From assembly GCA_021738565.1 (NCBI GenBank), contig JAIPBT010000019.1, positions 1 through 64,000 of the forward strand: a stretch of 64,000 nucleotides of DNA, given 5' to 3'. Within the stretch, counting starts at the first letter, position 1. The number at the start of each line of letters is the position of its first letter. Position numbers and translations under genes: made by a program. Of this stretch, positions 32,565 to 41,456 are shown in pieces. Source of the stretch: Bacteroidales bacterium. GTDB lineage: Bacteria; Bacteroidota; Bacteroidia; Bacteroidales; GCA-2748055. The notes below the pieces were generated by a model. That model worked only from the letters and a program-made list of their open reading frames with translations. It was not told the DNA's origin and made no database searches.

Positions 32565-34117
32565 GATATTGGGTCCATTACAACAAAAGGGACCATCATT
32601 TCTTCCATTGAAATACCCCCATGCTGGAAAGTATTGCGGTAATGATTTACAAAATGATTGTAATTATTGGGGTACACCATGAAATCGTTGTTCCCTGCGA
32701 AAATAAAAGAACTGCTCACATTGGTTCTTGGAAGATAGATCCCTTCCGGATCAGATATTTCAAAAACCTGCTTCTTGTCATAACTGAGGCTTCGTCCATG
32801 CTTGTAACGCAAGTTGGCGGTTGTTTTCCTGTCGCCAACCACCTTGATCGGATTCTTCACCCTGACAGCCCCATGATCGGTTGTAATGACCAGTTTTATG
32901 CCATGCTCAGAAAGCTGGCGAATAAGGTCCAATAAATATGAGTTATTGAACCAGGTCAGGGTAAGTGCACGGTATGCCCTGTCGTCGTAGGACAGTTCCC
33001 TGATGACATTCATTTCGGTCCTTGCATGTGAAAGCATATCAACAAAATTGTATACCAGGACATTCAGTTCATAGTTTAATAGATCACTGAAATTTTCAAC
33101 AATCTTTTTGCCATGCCTGTGGTTGCTTACTTTTTCATAATTCAGTGAAGTTTTTATGCCCATCCGCTGCATCTGTTTCCGGAGCAGATCCTCTTCGTAA
33201 AGATTCTTGCCGGTTTCTTCGTCCTCTTCCACCCAGCATTCAGGAAATATCCGCTTTATCTCTGAAGGCATTAATCCTGAAAATATGGAGTTTCTTGCAT
33301 ATTGAGTGGCTGTGGGCAGGATGCTGCAATACATCTTTTCACTTTCTGTCTTAAATAGGTGATTGATCTGCTGTTCTATTAACTTCCACTGATCGTACCG
33401 CAGGTTGTCTATTACCAGCACTGCAACCTTGTTTTTATTGAGCAGGGGAAAGACTCCTTCCTTGAAAAAGCCCGGGGATAATACCGGTTCTCCTGTATAG
33501 CCGGATGAAAGCCAGTTTCTGTACTCTTTCTTAACGAATTTGTAGAAACCATTGTTGGCTTCTGTCCATTGCATCAAAAGGATCTCGTTCATTCCCGATT
33601 CATCCGACTGCTCCAGTTCCTGGTCCCAGTAAACCAATTTTCTGTAAACATCTGCCCAATCATTAAAGGTATTTGCCGCATTGATATACATACTGATCTG
33701 ACCGAACTCCTCCCTGTATGCTGATGTTGTTTTTTGCGTGATCAGCCTTCGGGTATCAATGTGCTTCTTGATAGTAAGAAGGATTTGTTTGGGATTAACC
33801 GGTTTGATCAGGTAATCAGCTATTTTACTGCCAATGGCCTCGTCCATGATGTCCTCCTCCTCCGATTTCGTGATCATAATAACCGGTATGGAAGGAGCCT
33901 TGTTCTTAATGCGCTCCAGGGTTTCAAGACCGCTTAAACCGGGCATGTTTTCGTCCAGGAAGATCAGGTTGAATGTCTCTTTGCCTACAAGTTCAATTGC
34001 CTCCTCCCCATTTATGGCCGTTGAAACGGAATATCCCTTTTCCTTGAGGAACAGTATGTAGGGCTTGAGGAGGTCAATCTCATCATCGGTCCATAATATG
34101 CGGATTTCCTTTGACAT
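32561..34117 (-). CDS. porX: PorX-type response regulator with PglZ domain
   Basis: A 518-residue protein. Residues 1-120 are a receiver domain with acidic pair D11/D12, phosphoacceptor D55 in LDENMPG and K105. Residues about 200-500 form a PglZ/alkaline-phosphatase-like domain, with VLVIDNLRYDQW, HARTEMNV and LVITTDHGAVRV holding the metal ligands. This is the architecture of PorX, which with PorY controls the type IX secretion system and has phosphodiesterase activity. It overlaps porW by one base (TAATG) and tsaE by four. Confidence 0.88.
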   Translation of the reverse strand: MSKEIRILWTDDEIDLLKPYILFLKEKGYSVSTAINGEEAIELVGKETFNLIFLDENMPGLSGLETLERIKNKAPSIPVIMITKSEEEDIMDEAIGSKIADYLIKPVNPKQILLTIKKHIDTRRLITQKTTSAYREEFGQISMYINAANTFNDWADVYRKLVYWDQELEQSDESGMNEILLMQWTEANNGFYKFVKKEYRNWLSSGYTGEPVLSPGFFKEGVFPLLNKNKVAVLVIDNLRYDQWKLIEQQINHLFKTESEKMYCSILPTATQYARNSIFSGLMPSEIKRIFPECWVEEDEETGKNLYEEDLLRKQMQRMGIKTSLNYEKVSNHRHGKKIVENFSDLLNYELNVLVYNFVDMLSHARTEMNVIRELSYDDRAYRALTLTWFNNSYLLDLIRQLSEHGIKLVITTDHGAVRVKNPIKVVGDRKTTANLRYKHGRSLSYDKKQVFEISDPEGIYLPRTNVSSSFIFAGNNDFMVYPNNYNHFVNHYRNTFQHGGISMEEMMVPFVVMDPIS

Positions 34118-36792
34118 TAATTCCCGTAATTTTCTTTATGAAACAGCAAATAAGGTACAAATTCCCTTTGTTCAAGCAGCGTATTGTAATTTTCCTCTGA
34201 TATTAGAAGCACTTCATAATTCTCGGGGGGTATTTCACCCATGATCTGGAGTATATCATTTTTTACACGGTTTGCATATCTTGCAACTCCTTCATTATCT
34301 GAGAATTCCCGAACAATCAAAATATTGTAATTCTTTCCGAGTACTTTCAATGTGATCTGCAGATCGTAGGTGTTAAAATAATCCAGGTTATAATTGAGCA
34401 GATTGAAATTAACGAGGTTCAGATCCTCATTGGTTTTCACAGCCATTAAGAATATATGTTTGGCCTCCGGATCATATGTATACAATTCCTTTGCTTCTCT
34501 TATCTGGTCGGCCTCTTTTATTACGGGGAAGGCCACATACATGTAATCAACTATTTCCCTGGCCTCAAGTGCAACCTCAGAACCAGGGTATCTTGAAATA
34601 ATTGAATCCAGTTCGGTCTTTAGTGCTTCTTTTCCTTTTAAGGCGCCGGTTGACATTGCCTTCAAATAGGCCAGCCTTGGCATCATATCTTCCTGATCGG
34701 CATATTTTGCCATTCCCTCATCAGCCAGTCTTATCACTTCTGAAAAGTTGTCATTTAAATATTGGCTGTACACCTTCTCATAGAAATCTTCTATTTTTCT
34801 TTGTTCCGCTTCAAGTTCCTTGATGTAATCAGGATTTGTGAGCAGCTTGGACATGTGACTGTCCGGGTAATTTTTACTCAGCAGTTCTTTATAAGAATTG
34901 GCCTTTGCTGGTTGATTCACAGTATTGTACAATTCGAACAGGTAGTAATATGCCGCCATGGTGAAGTCGCCATCGGGATACCTTTTTATCAGCTCCTCAA
35001 AAGCCTTGATGGATTCCTCGTAATCCAGCAGGTCGTCCTTGTAAATCAATCCAACATTGTACAAGGCTTCTTCAAGCTTCAGGTTTGAGGCTTCCATGGC
35101 AGAATCGGTAAGCGGTATATCCCGCAAATAATACTCCCTGGATTTGTTATCAAAGATCTCCACATCTTCTCCTGCAATGGTATCTGATGCATCGCCTCCG
35201 GTAACTTCCATTATTTCCGTTACAGTCTGCTTGTTTTTTCTCCGCCAGTTATCTTCCAGTTTCCGTTCTCCCCATTTCATCCGGAATTCAGGTTGACCGA
35301 AGCTTTTCAGGTTCAGGTTATAGAAATACCACCGGCCACTCCCTTGTTGGTTGTTGTTCATAGCTGCGACCTCACTTGACAACATTCCGGACCTGTTGTA
35401 TTGCAGATCCTGCAAGGCTTGTTGCTGGCGCTGCCTGGCCTCCTCTTCTTCCTCTCTTACCTGTGCAATCAATTCATCTATGACCTTGTTCCTTTCGCTT
35501 TCGGTCATTGTTGCAAGGTCCTGCACACTGTCCTGCAAATGATATGTATCCAGGTTATATACCAGGTTGTTCAGGCTGAGCGACCTCCTCAGAAGATTGC
35601 GGTAATCGGGATATTCCGAATCCAGTAGATTTACTGCGGTGTCATAATAAGCTGCTGAAAGTGTGTACTTAGGCTCATTGTAATATATCTCAGCAAGTGT
35701 AAGACAGGATTTCCCTTTCTGAAAATTGTTCCTGACGCTTGAGCTTACAGACATATGATAATATTCAATGGCTTTCTCCCTTTCTCCCTCCTCCATGGCT
35801 ATGTTCCCCAGTGCAAAATAGATCTGGTCCTTGAATTCTTCGTTTTTTGAATCCTTCAGCATCTTGTTGAGCAGCTTCTTTATTTCCTCACTTCCCGAAG
35901 CTCCTGCCTGGAAAGCCTCAGCCATACTTACTTTTGCATTAAACGCCATTTCATAGGGAGGATTCATCCTGATCACTTTCCTGAAGTTTCGAATGGATGC
36001 ATCACCCTTCCCTGCCTCCTGGTACAATTGGGCAAGGATGAAGGTGTACCTTACTCTTCTGTGTTTGACAGGACGCGTATCCAGAACCTTCTGAAGGTAC
36101 CGGGCAGCTTTGTCATATTCCTCTTTACGGATGTAATAATCTGTAAAAGATGTATATATGTCTTCCAGGTAAGTATCGGGAAATTCTTCAGTATCCTGCA
36201 GTCCGGCTATGATATCTTCAGAACGGTCCAGGTCGCCTATCACATTGTATGCCTTTATAAGCCATGCCAACGCGGCATAATAAATATCTTCTTCCGGGAA
36301 ATTCTTGATCACATGTTTAAAAGATTCTGCTGCCATAAAGAATTCTCCCTGGTGCATATAGGATTTCCCGATGAGCATATAGCAATCGTCAATCCATTTG
36401 TTGTACTCGTTCTTCTCGTAAAAAGCTTTGTCCTTCTCCGTTTGCCTGCCCGTTTTGACTTTGGGTTTGCTTTTAATGGAATGAAAGGTGATCACCTTTG
36501 TTGATTTATCAATAGCACGCTTCATTTGCGGAGAGATGCCCTGTTGAACAGATTCATCCTCATAGTAATAAAGGGGTAAAATATTGGTGTAATCATCAAC
36601 ATGTGATTCCCTTGCACGGTCCAATCCCTGCAGGTAACTCTCCTTCCCGTTGAAGTAAATGTTGTAGTGCGATACCAGGCTGTGGAAATTACGGGTTGCA
36701 GCAGTGTTCTTTTCAACACTGCATGATGTAACAAACATGCCCGATAAAACGATTACGGACAGTGAAATATTTGAGATTCGACCCCTTGGCAA
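34117..36792 (-). CDS. porW: PorW/SprE-like TPR lipoprotein of the type IX secretion system
   Basis: An 891-residue protein with a lipoprotein signal (SGMFVTSCS; Cys at about 24) and many tetratricopeptide-type helical repeats through the N-terminal half (for example AAESFKHVIKNFPEEDIYYA). The opening FHSLVSHYNIYFNGKESYL is highly typical of PorW/SprE, required for T9SS secretion and gliding. The C-terminal ~150 residues are non-TPR. The start used is TTG at 36792, the only one that preserves the signal peptide. Its stop overlaps the porX start. Confidence 0.85.
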   Translation of the reverse strand: MPRGRISNISLSVIVLSGMFVTSCSVEKNTAATRNFHSLVSHYNIYFNGKESYLQGLDRARESHVDDYTNILPLYYYEDESVQQGISPQMKRAIDKSTKVITFHSIKSKPKVKTGRQTEKDKAFYEKNEYNKWIDDCYMLIGKSYMHQGEFFMAAESFKHVIKNFPEEDIYYAALAWLIKAYNVIGDLDRSEDIIAGLQDTEEFPDTYLEDIYTSFTDYYIRKEEYDKAARYLQKVLDTRPVKHRRVRYTFILAQLYQEAGKGDASIRNFRKVIRMNPPYEMAFNAKVSMAEAFQAGASGSEEIKKLLNKMLKDSKNEEFKDQIYFALGNIAMEEGEREKAIEYYHMSVSSSVRNNFQKGKSCLTLAEIYYNEPKYTLSAAYYDTAVNLLDSEYPDYRNLLRRSLSLNNLVYNLDTYHLQDSVQDLATMTESERNKVIDELIAQVREEEEEARQRQQQALQDLQYNRSGMLSSEVAAMNNNQQGSGRWYFYNLNLKSFGQPEFRMKWGERKLEDNWRRKNKQTVTEIMEVTGGDASDTIAGEDVEIFDNKSREYYLRDIPLTDSAMEASNLKLEEALYNVGLIYKDDLLDYEESIKAFEELIKRYPDGDFTMAAYYYLFELYNTVNQPAKANSYKELLSKNYPDSHMSKLLTNPDYIKELEAEQRKIEDFYEKVYSQYLNDNFSEVIRLADEGMAKYADQEDMMPRLAYLKAMSTGALKGKEALKTELDSIISRYPGSEVALEAREIVDYMYVAFPVIKEADQIREAKELYTYDPEAKHIFLMAVKTNEDLNLVNFNLLNYNLDYFNTYDLQITLKVLGKNYNILIVREFSDNEGVARYANRVKNDILQIMGEIPPENYEVLLISEENYNTLLEQREFVPYLLFHKENYGN

Positions 36793-36871
36793 GACAACTG
36801 TTTTTAATCTAGTATATTAACTGTGTTTACAGCTATTTATTTTTCGATCACAAAAAAATCGAATCATAATT

Positions 36872-36897
36872 CTACCTGCAAAGGAGATGCAAGGTAG
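36872..36897 (-). terminator. Candidate terminator after nfu
   Basis: Stem CTACCTGCA (36872-36880) with TGCAAGGTAG (36888-36897), one-base bulge, immediately after the nfu stop. In transcription direction it is followed by TTCGATTTTTTT, part of a second small inverted repeat (36843-36863). Confidence 0.5.
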
Positions 36898-36900
36898 CAA

Positions 36901-37140
36901 TTACTTTGAATTAATGTCAACAACTTCAACTATTTCGGGGACATCTTTCTTTACTGCCATTTCCACTCCTGCCTTTAAAGTCTGAAGGCTGAAGGGACAT
37001 CCGTGGCAGGCGCCGGTCAGTTCAACCCGAACAATATTATCATCTGTAATATCTACCAGTTCAATATTTCCGCCATCAGCAACCAGGTAAGGCCTGATCT
37101 TCTCAAGAGCGGCTTCTACACGTTTCCTTATATCTTCCAT
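36901..37140 (-). CDS. NifU-like (Nfu) iron-sulfur scaffold protein
   Basis: The ATG at 37140 gives 79 residues beginning MEDIRKRVEAALE. A frame extending to 37173 adds residues encoded by a repeat element and is rejected. It is a single NifU C-terminal domain with the cluster-binding CHGC motif in TGACHGCPFSLQTLK. It delivers iron-sulfur clusters to target proteins. Its position after mrp, another iron-sulfur carrier, supports a shared role, although a 243-bp element now separates them. Confidence 0.9.
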   Translation of the reverse strand: MEDIRKRVEAALEKIRPYLVADGGNIELVDITDDNIVRVELTGACHGCPFSLQTLKAGVEMAVKKDVPEIVEVVDINSK

Positions 37141-37163
37141 GATGGATTCTTTATATCTATTTA

Positions 37164-37406
37164 ATGCTTGCAAGAAAACGCCAATAGCTGCGTTATGCTC
37201 GACTTCAAAAAAGTCATCCCGATAATATATCGGGACTCCTGTTTTTCATCTGTCATTGCTTATTTTAATTGGTCAGATGGAGCTCGCCATGACAGCTTTT
37301 CAAAGGTTCCTTGCCTATAAAGTGTTATAATCATAATCTTATTTGTCAATAATTTTATCATGGCTCGGTTCAGTCATCGCAGCAAACGGACATTATGGAC
37401 AGACAC
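37164..37406. mobile_element. 243-bp composite GTG...CAC element between mrp and nfu
   Basis: Flanked by perfect direct repeats TATTTA (37158-37163 and 37407-37412). The left part ATGCTTGCAAGAAAACGCC with the TCCCGATA/TATCGGGA core (37217-37235) matches the 20547 copy; the right end GCAAACGGACATTATGG then ACAGACAC matches the 26751 copy. The mrp stop codon TAG spans the right boundary. Confidence 0.65.
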
Positions 37407-38506
37407 TATTTATGTGTTATATTGACTTTCCTTGTCGGTTCCAATTCACTGTTTCGTTTATCAACAGCCTGCACCACCTTTTTAGCAAGATCATCGAATG
37501 CCCCACGGAGCAATGAATCCTTCTTTGTTGCCACGGGAACACCCTGGTCTCCGGAATCGCAAATTCCCTGAACAATGGGTATTTGTCCCAGAAGTTCTAT
37601 CCCGAGCTTTTCTGCAAGTTGCTTACATCCTTCCTTCCCGAAAAGATAATACCTGTTATCGGGCAATTCTTCAGGAGTGAACCATGACATGTTTTCAACC
37701 AGTCCGAGAACCGGTACATTGATCTTCTCCCCTGTAAACATGCTGATCCCCTTGATCACATCGGCAAGAGCAATCTCCTGGGGAGTACTTACGATTATGG
37801 CGCCGGTAACTGGCACCTCCTGAACGATGGTCAGGTGAACATCTCCTGTCCCGGGAGGCAGATCAAGCACCATGTAATCGAGTTCTCCCCAATCTCCCTG
37901 TGAGATCAACTGTTTCAATGCACTGGTGGCCATGGGGCCCCTCCAGACCAATGCATCTTCGGGCTTGACGAAGAACCCCACTGACAACAACTTGATCCCG
38001 AATTTCTCCAGGGGAATGATCCATTCCTTACCCTCTTCAGTTTTTCCGGATGGCCTGGCATCTTCGAGTCCGAACATTTTTGGTACCGAAGGACCATATA
38101 CATCTGTATCGAGAAGTCCGACACTGTAACCCGCATTGGCCAGACCAACCGCCAGGTTCACCGCAATCGTGGATTTACCAACCCCTCCTTTCCCCGACGC
38201 AACAGCAATGATGTTTTTTACTCCCGGGAGTATTTCTTCCTGTGGCACGGGTTCCGGCACCATGGTCCCTATGTTGCCGCGTATCTTAACATCTTCACCC
38301 AGCTTGGATTCAATGGCACTTACACAAGATTTTTTCATGGATTGTATGAACGGATCATTGGGACGCTGGAATTCAAGCGCAAACCTGATCTCATTGTCAT
38401 TTATTGTAAGGTCACGGACCATATCAAGGTCCACGATATTTTTCCTTGATTCCGGGTGAATAACCCGCTTTAACGCTTCAAATACCTGCTCCTTTGAATA
38501 ACCCAT
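37406..38506 (-). CDS. mrp: Mrp/ApbC-type iron-sulfur carrier ATPase
   Basis: A 366-residue protein: an N-terminal DUF59/MIP18-like domain (1-80) and a deviant Walker A ParA-like ATPase domain with SGKGGVGKST (104-113) and LDTDVYGPSVP. It carries and delivers iron-sulfur clusters in the cytoplasm. The CxxC pair found in many Mrp proteins after NMS is absent; here the segment reads NMSWFTPEELPD. It is part of the holB-to-nfu operon. The stop codon lies at the boundary of a repeat element, giving the end THK. Confidence 0.92.
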   Translation of the reverse strand: MGYSKEQVFEALKRVIHPESRKNIVDLDMVRDLTINDNEIRFALEFQRPNDPFIQSMKKSCVSAIESKLGEDVKIRGNIGTMVPEPVPQEEILPGVKNIIAVASGKGGVGKSTIAVNLAVGLANAGYSVGLLDTDVYGPSVPKMFGLEDARPSGKTEEGKEWIIPLEKFGIKLLSVGFFVKPEDALVWRGPMATSALKQLISQGDWGELDYMVLDLPPGTGDVHLTIVQEVPVTGAIIVSTPQEIALADVIKGISMFTGEKINVPVLGLVENMSWFTPEELPDNRYYLFGKEGCKQLAEKLGIELLGQIPIVQGICDSGDQGVPVATKKDSLLRGAFDDLAKKVVQAVDKRNSELEPTRKVNITHK

Positions 38507-38561
38507 ATCATCCTCCTTTTCATGTGCAAAGATAGCTATTTTTTTTATTTAGATTTAATCT

Positions 38562-38903
38562 TTATAAGTTCAGTTCTTTGACAGGATCCCAAAAATATTC
38601 AAGGAATCGCTTGATCAGATCATCTTCAATTTCAAGGCCTTCGTTTTCCAGCAATTCCCGCATCACATCAGGGCCTTCAAAATGGTGTTTTCCGGTCAGC
38701 ATACCATTCCTGTTGACGACCCTGTGAGCAGGTACATATCCTTTTGCATACTGAGATTGATTCATTGCCCAACCGACCATTCTTGAAGACTGAGGAGAAC
38801 CAAGGTACCTTGCTATTGCCCCATAGGTGGTAACCCTCCCGGAAGGTATTTTCCTCACAACCTCGTAGACTTTCTCAAAAAAGGTTCCTTTCTCATTCAT
38901 CAT
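38562..38903 (-). CDS. Alkyltransferase-like protein (MGMT family, no acceptor Cys)
   Basis: A 113-residue single-domain protein of the O6-alkylguanine-DNA alkyltransferase fold. The DNA-binding helix region (GRVTTYGAIARYLGSP, SSRMVGWAMNQ) is intact. The active-site motif reads PAHRV (58-62) where repair enzymes have PCHRV, so it cannot accept the alkyl group. Alkyltransferase-like proteins of this kind bind alkylated bases and recruit nucleotide excision repair. It overlaps trmB by 11 bp. Confidence 0.88.
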   Translation of the reverse strand: MMNEKGTFFEKVYEVVRKIPSGRVTTYGAIARYLGSPQSSRMVGWAMNQSQYAKGYVPAHRVVNRNGMLTGKHHFEGPDVMRELLENEGLEIEDDLIKRFLEYFWDPVKELNL

Positions 38904-39597
38904 CAGGGGGTTCTATAATTGGTCTGTCTTTGGGCAGTGCAAATTTAAGGTAATTGATATTTGAACCTTCTTCCAGGTATTGAATTTCATAGTAAGTCTT
39001 AATGGCAAGCGCATCATCATTATATTCCGAATGGTACAGGTCACCGGTACTTCTCAACACACTTAATTTGTTCATTGCGGCAATTTCGATGGTGTAGTGG
39101 TACAAATTATCATTATCGGTTTTCAAATGGATGATCCCGTTGTCTACCAGAAAATTCCTGTATTGATTTAAAAACCGTGCACCGGTTAACCGTTTCTTTT
39201 TTCTTCTTCTTTTCAGCTGCGGATCAGGAAATGTAAGCCAAATCTCATTGATCTCATCTTCACCAAAGAAAGATTCAATGATCTCAATGCGGGTTCGTAA
39301 AAAAGCAACATTATCCAAATGCTGCTCATGGGCCGTTTTGGCCCCTTTCCAGATCCTTGCACCTTTGATATCAACACCAATGAAATTTATGTCGGGGTAT
39401 CTGCGTGCCAGGTTAATTGTATACTCTCCCTTTCCGCATCCGAGTTCAAGGACAATGGGATTTTGGTTACCGAATACTTCCCGCGCCCAGTTTCCCTTGT
39501 ATTTATAGTCCTTTCGGAAAACTTCTTCAAATGCCGGTTGATAAACCCTGGCAAATGATGCCATCTCAGAGAATTTCTGAAGCTTGTTCTTGCTCAA
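38893..39597 (-). CDS. trmB: tRNA (guanine-N7)-methyltransferase
   Basis: A 234-residue class I methyltransferase modifying G46 of tRNA. The SAM site is VLELGCGKGEYTINLARRYP, and the tRNA-contact segment FPDPQLKRRRKKKRL is the local version of the DPWPKKRH motif. It has normal length and is cytoplasmic. It lies 11 bp after gldH and overlaps the next gene, consistent with one transcript. Confidence 0.93.
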   Translation of the reverse strand: MSKNKLQKFSEMASFARVYQPAFEEVFRKDYKYKGNWAREVFGNQNPIVLELGCGKGEYTINLARRYPDINFIGVDIKGARIWKGAKTAHEQHLDNVAFLRTRIEIIESFFGEDEINEIWLTFPDPQLKRRRKKKRLTGARFLNQYRNFLVDNGIIHLKTDNDNLYHYTIEIAAMNKLSVLRSTGDLYHSEYNDDALAIKTYYEIQYLEEGSNINYLKFALPKDRPIIEPPDDE

Positions 39598-39608
39598 TGC
39601 TTATCGTC

Positions 39609-40082
39609 TTATGGTTCTGCCTGTTCCACCCTTATACCCAATTGTTGTACCGGCAATTCAGGTACGCGCATGGCCTGCTCAACGAAGATCTTATAGGTGC
39701 CCGTGTCGGGAAATATTGCATTTTTCCTGTACAAATAATCGATTTCACGTATATTTCCTACCCCGCTCCCAATCCACCTGCCGCTTTTTTCAGCAACAAC
39801 GAAATTGACAGTATCTCTCATTGACTGACCTGAGGGACCTCTGACATCAATGAACATGTAGAGATTGCTCAGGGGATAATCGGTTGTGTGACGCAACCGG
39901 ATAAAGATGTTATGAAGATGGATGGTATCATGCATATCGAATGAAAATTCAAGTTGGTCGTCCCAGTGCCATGATGCGTTCTCGATGACATGGAATTCAT
40001 CATAGACCATATTTCTGTCGCATGAAACCGGAAAAAAAAGAAGTGCCGGTAAAATAAGAAAACCCGGGATTCTGCCAATCAT
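39609..40082 (-). CDS. gldH: Gliding motility lipoprotein GldH
   Basis: A 157-residue lipoprotein with lipobox FPVSC (Cys 21) and the family start RNMVYDEFHVIENASW. Further hallmarks are HNIFIRLRHTTDYPLSNLYM and the C-terminal PELPVQQLGIRVE. GldH is restricted to Bacteroidota and was first linked to gliding, although many non-gliding species carry it. Its start overlaps the ricT stop by four bases (ATGA). Confidence 0.92.
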   Translation of the reverse strand: MIGRIPGFLILPALLFFPVSCDRNMVYDEFHVIENASWHWDDQLEFSFDMHDTIHLHNIFIRLRHTTDYPLSNLYMFIDVRGPSGQSMRDTVNFVVAEKSGRWIGSGVGNIREIDYLYRKNAIFPDTGTYKIFVEQAMRVPELPVQQLGIRVEQAEP

Positions 40083-41242
40083 CGTCTTTTTCGTTGTTTT
40101 GATCTGGATTTGTTCTTTCTCTTATTTTGCCCTGTGTTCTTTTTCTCGAACCTACTGATGCTGTCCTGTCCGATTACATCCTTGTAATCACCTGATTTTA
40201 CAGTTCCCTGGTTGAGCTGTGATTCCAACAATGTATCGGGAATTATATTTTTCTTATTGAGGGTAATTACTTCCCTGACCCTTTCTACGGATACCGGCAG
40301 AAGCATTGCCGACCCATTTTCATTCTCAATGGAATACCACATCACTCCCCTGTAAACATCAGTTTTCTGATGGAACACCTTTCCGGCAGCAATTTTCAAA
40401 ATAACATTCTTGTCAGGAAACTCCTTCCTTGCATCTGCATAACAGTCCACCTCATAATTCAAACAGCATTTTAATTTGCCACACTGGCCAGCCAGTTTTG
40501 TGGGATTAAGGGCAACCTCCTGAACACGTGCTGCCTGCGTGGAAACAGATACAAAATTTGTAATAAATGAAGAACAGCATAATTCCCGGCCACATGTTCC
40601 GATCCCCCCTATTCTGCCTGCCTCCTGTCTTGCACCGATTTGGCGCATTTCTATACGGATCTTGAACTTATCTGCCAGTACCTTGATCAATTCCCTGAAA
40701 TCAACCCGCTCATTTGCTATGTAATAGAAGATCGCCTTCGTACCATCCCCCTGGTATTCCACATCTCCGATCTTCATATCAAGCCTAAGTCCTTCTGCAA
40801 TACTTCTGGCATTTAGCATTGTGTCATGTTCCCGATCGATGGCTTCTTTCCATTTATCAATGTCTGCCGGCTTTGCCTTCCGGTATACCTTTTTTAGTTC
40901 ATCTATCCTGGGATCATATTTGGTTTTTTCCAGTTGCTTTTGCACGATCTCTCCTGCAAGTGTGATTATTCCAATGTCGTGACCCGGTGATGCCTCAACT
41001 GCAATGAAATCACCTCTTTTTATCCGCAAGCCATTTACATTCCTGTAAATTTCCTTCCTTGTGTTCTTGAACCTGACTTCAACGATATCAGGTATGTCAA
41101 TGTCATTTGATATCTCCCTCAGCCAGTTAAATGAATCGAGCTTGGCACATTTATCGAAGTAATGCTCCAGCCGGTCTTTGTTATCGTTATATATATGGAG
41201 TTGCTGATCACGGCAGCAACCTCTTGCAACCCTACTATCCAT
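40079..41242 (-). CDS. PSP1-domain protein (RicT/YaaT-like)
   Basis: A 387-residue protein with a central PSP1 domain. Two cysteine clusters, CGRELCCSS and CGKLKCC, match those of RicT (YaaT), which binds an iron-sulfur cluster in the Ric complex of Firmicutes. Both the N-terminus and the basic tail (KKNTGQNKRKNKSRSKQRKR) are low-complexity. In Bacteroidota its partners are unknown. It sits between holB and gldH, and a large inverted repeat lies upstream. Confidence 0.85.
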   Translation of the reverse strand: MDSRVARGCCRDQQLHIYNDNKDRLEHYFDKCAKLDSFNWLREISNDIDIPDIVEVRFKNTRKEIYRNVNGLRIKRGDFIAVEASPGHDIGIITLAGEIVQKQLEKTKYDPRIDELKKVYRKAKPADIDKWKEAIDREHDTMLNARSIAEGLRLDMKIGDVEYQGDGTKAIFYYIANERVDFRELIKVLADKFKIRIEMRQIGARQEAGRIGGIGTCGRELCCSSFITNFVSVSTQAARVQEVALNPTKLAGQCGKLKCCLNYEVDCYADARKEFPDKNVILKIAAGKVFHQKTDVYRGVMWYSIENENGSAMLLPVSVERVREVITLNKKNIIPDTLLESQLNQGTVKSGDYKDVIGQDSISRFEKKNTGQNKRKNKSRSKQRKRR

Positions 41243-41281
41243 TTCCTTAATAATAAGAAATTTATCTGTTCTCTAAACTGA

Positions 41282-41353
41282 ATTATTCACGAATTGATCT
41301 ATTACGAATCCATATCGCCTGCGATTAAAAAGAATGATCAATTCGTGAATAAT
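41282..41353. promoter_or_regulatory. Perfect 18-bp inverted repeat upstream of ricT
   Basis: Arms ATTATTCACGAATTGATC (41282-41299) and GATCAATTCGTGAATAAT (41336-41353) are perfect complements separated by 36 bp, centred about 75 bp before the ricT start and in the 214-bp gap after holB. It could be an RNA hairpin, an operator pair or the ends of a small insertion. Confidence 0.6.
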
Positions 41354-41456
41354 ACAGGCTAACTTTACAAAGGTAGAAAAATAAGGTGAAAACAGGAAGC
41401 AGCGAACGGAACACAACATACATATACAGACTCCGGCCAGCAATGCGAAGGAAAAT

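Noticed and set aside
37141-37173. Upstream start for the Nfu gene
   Set aside because: The extra residues are encoded partly by the inserted repeat element; the ATG at 37140 matches the family start.
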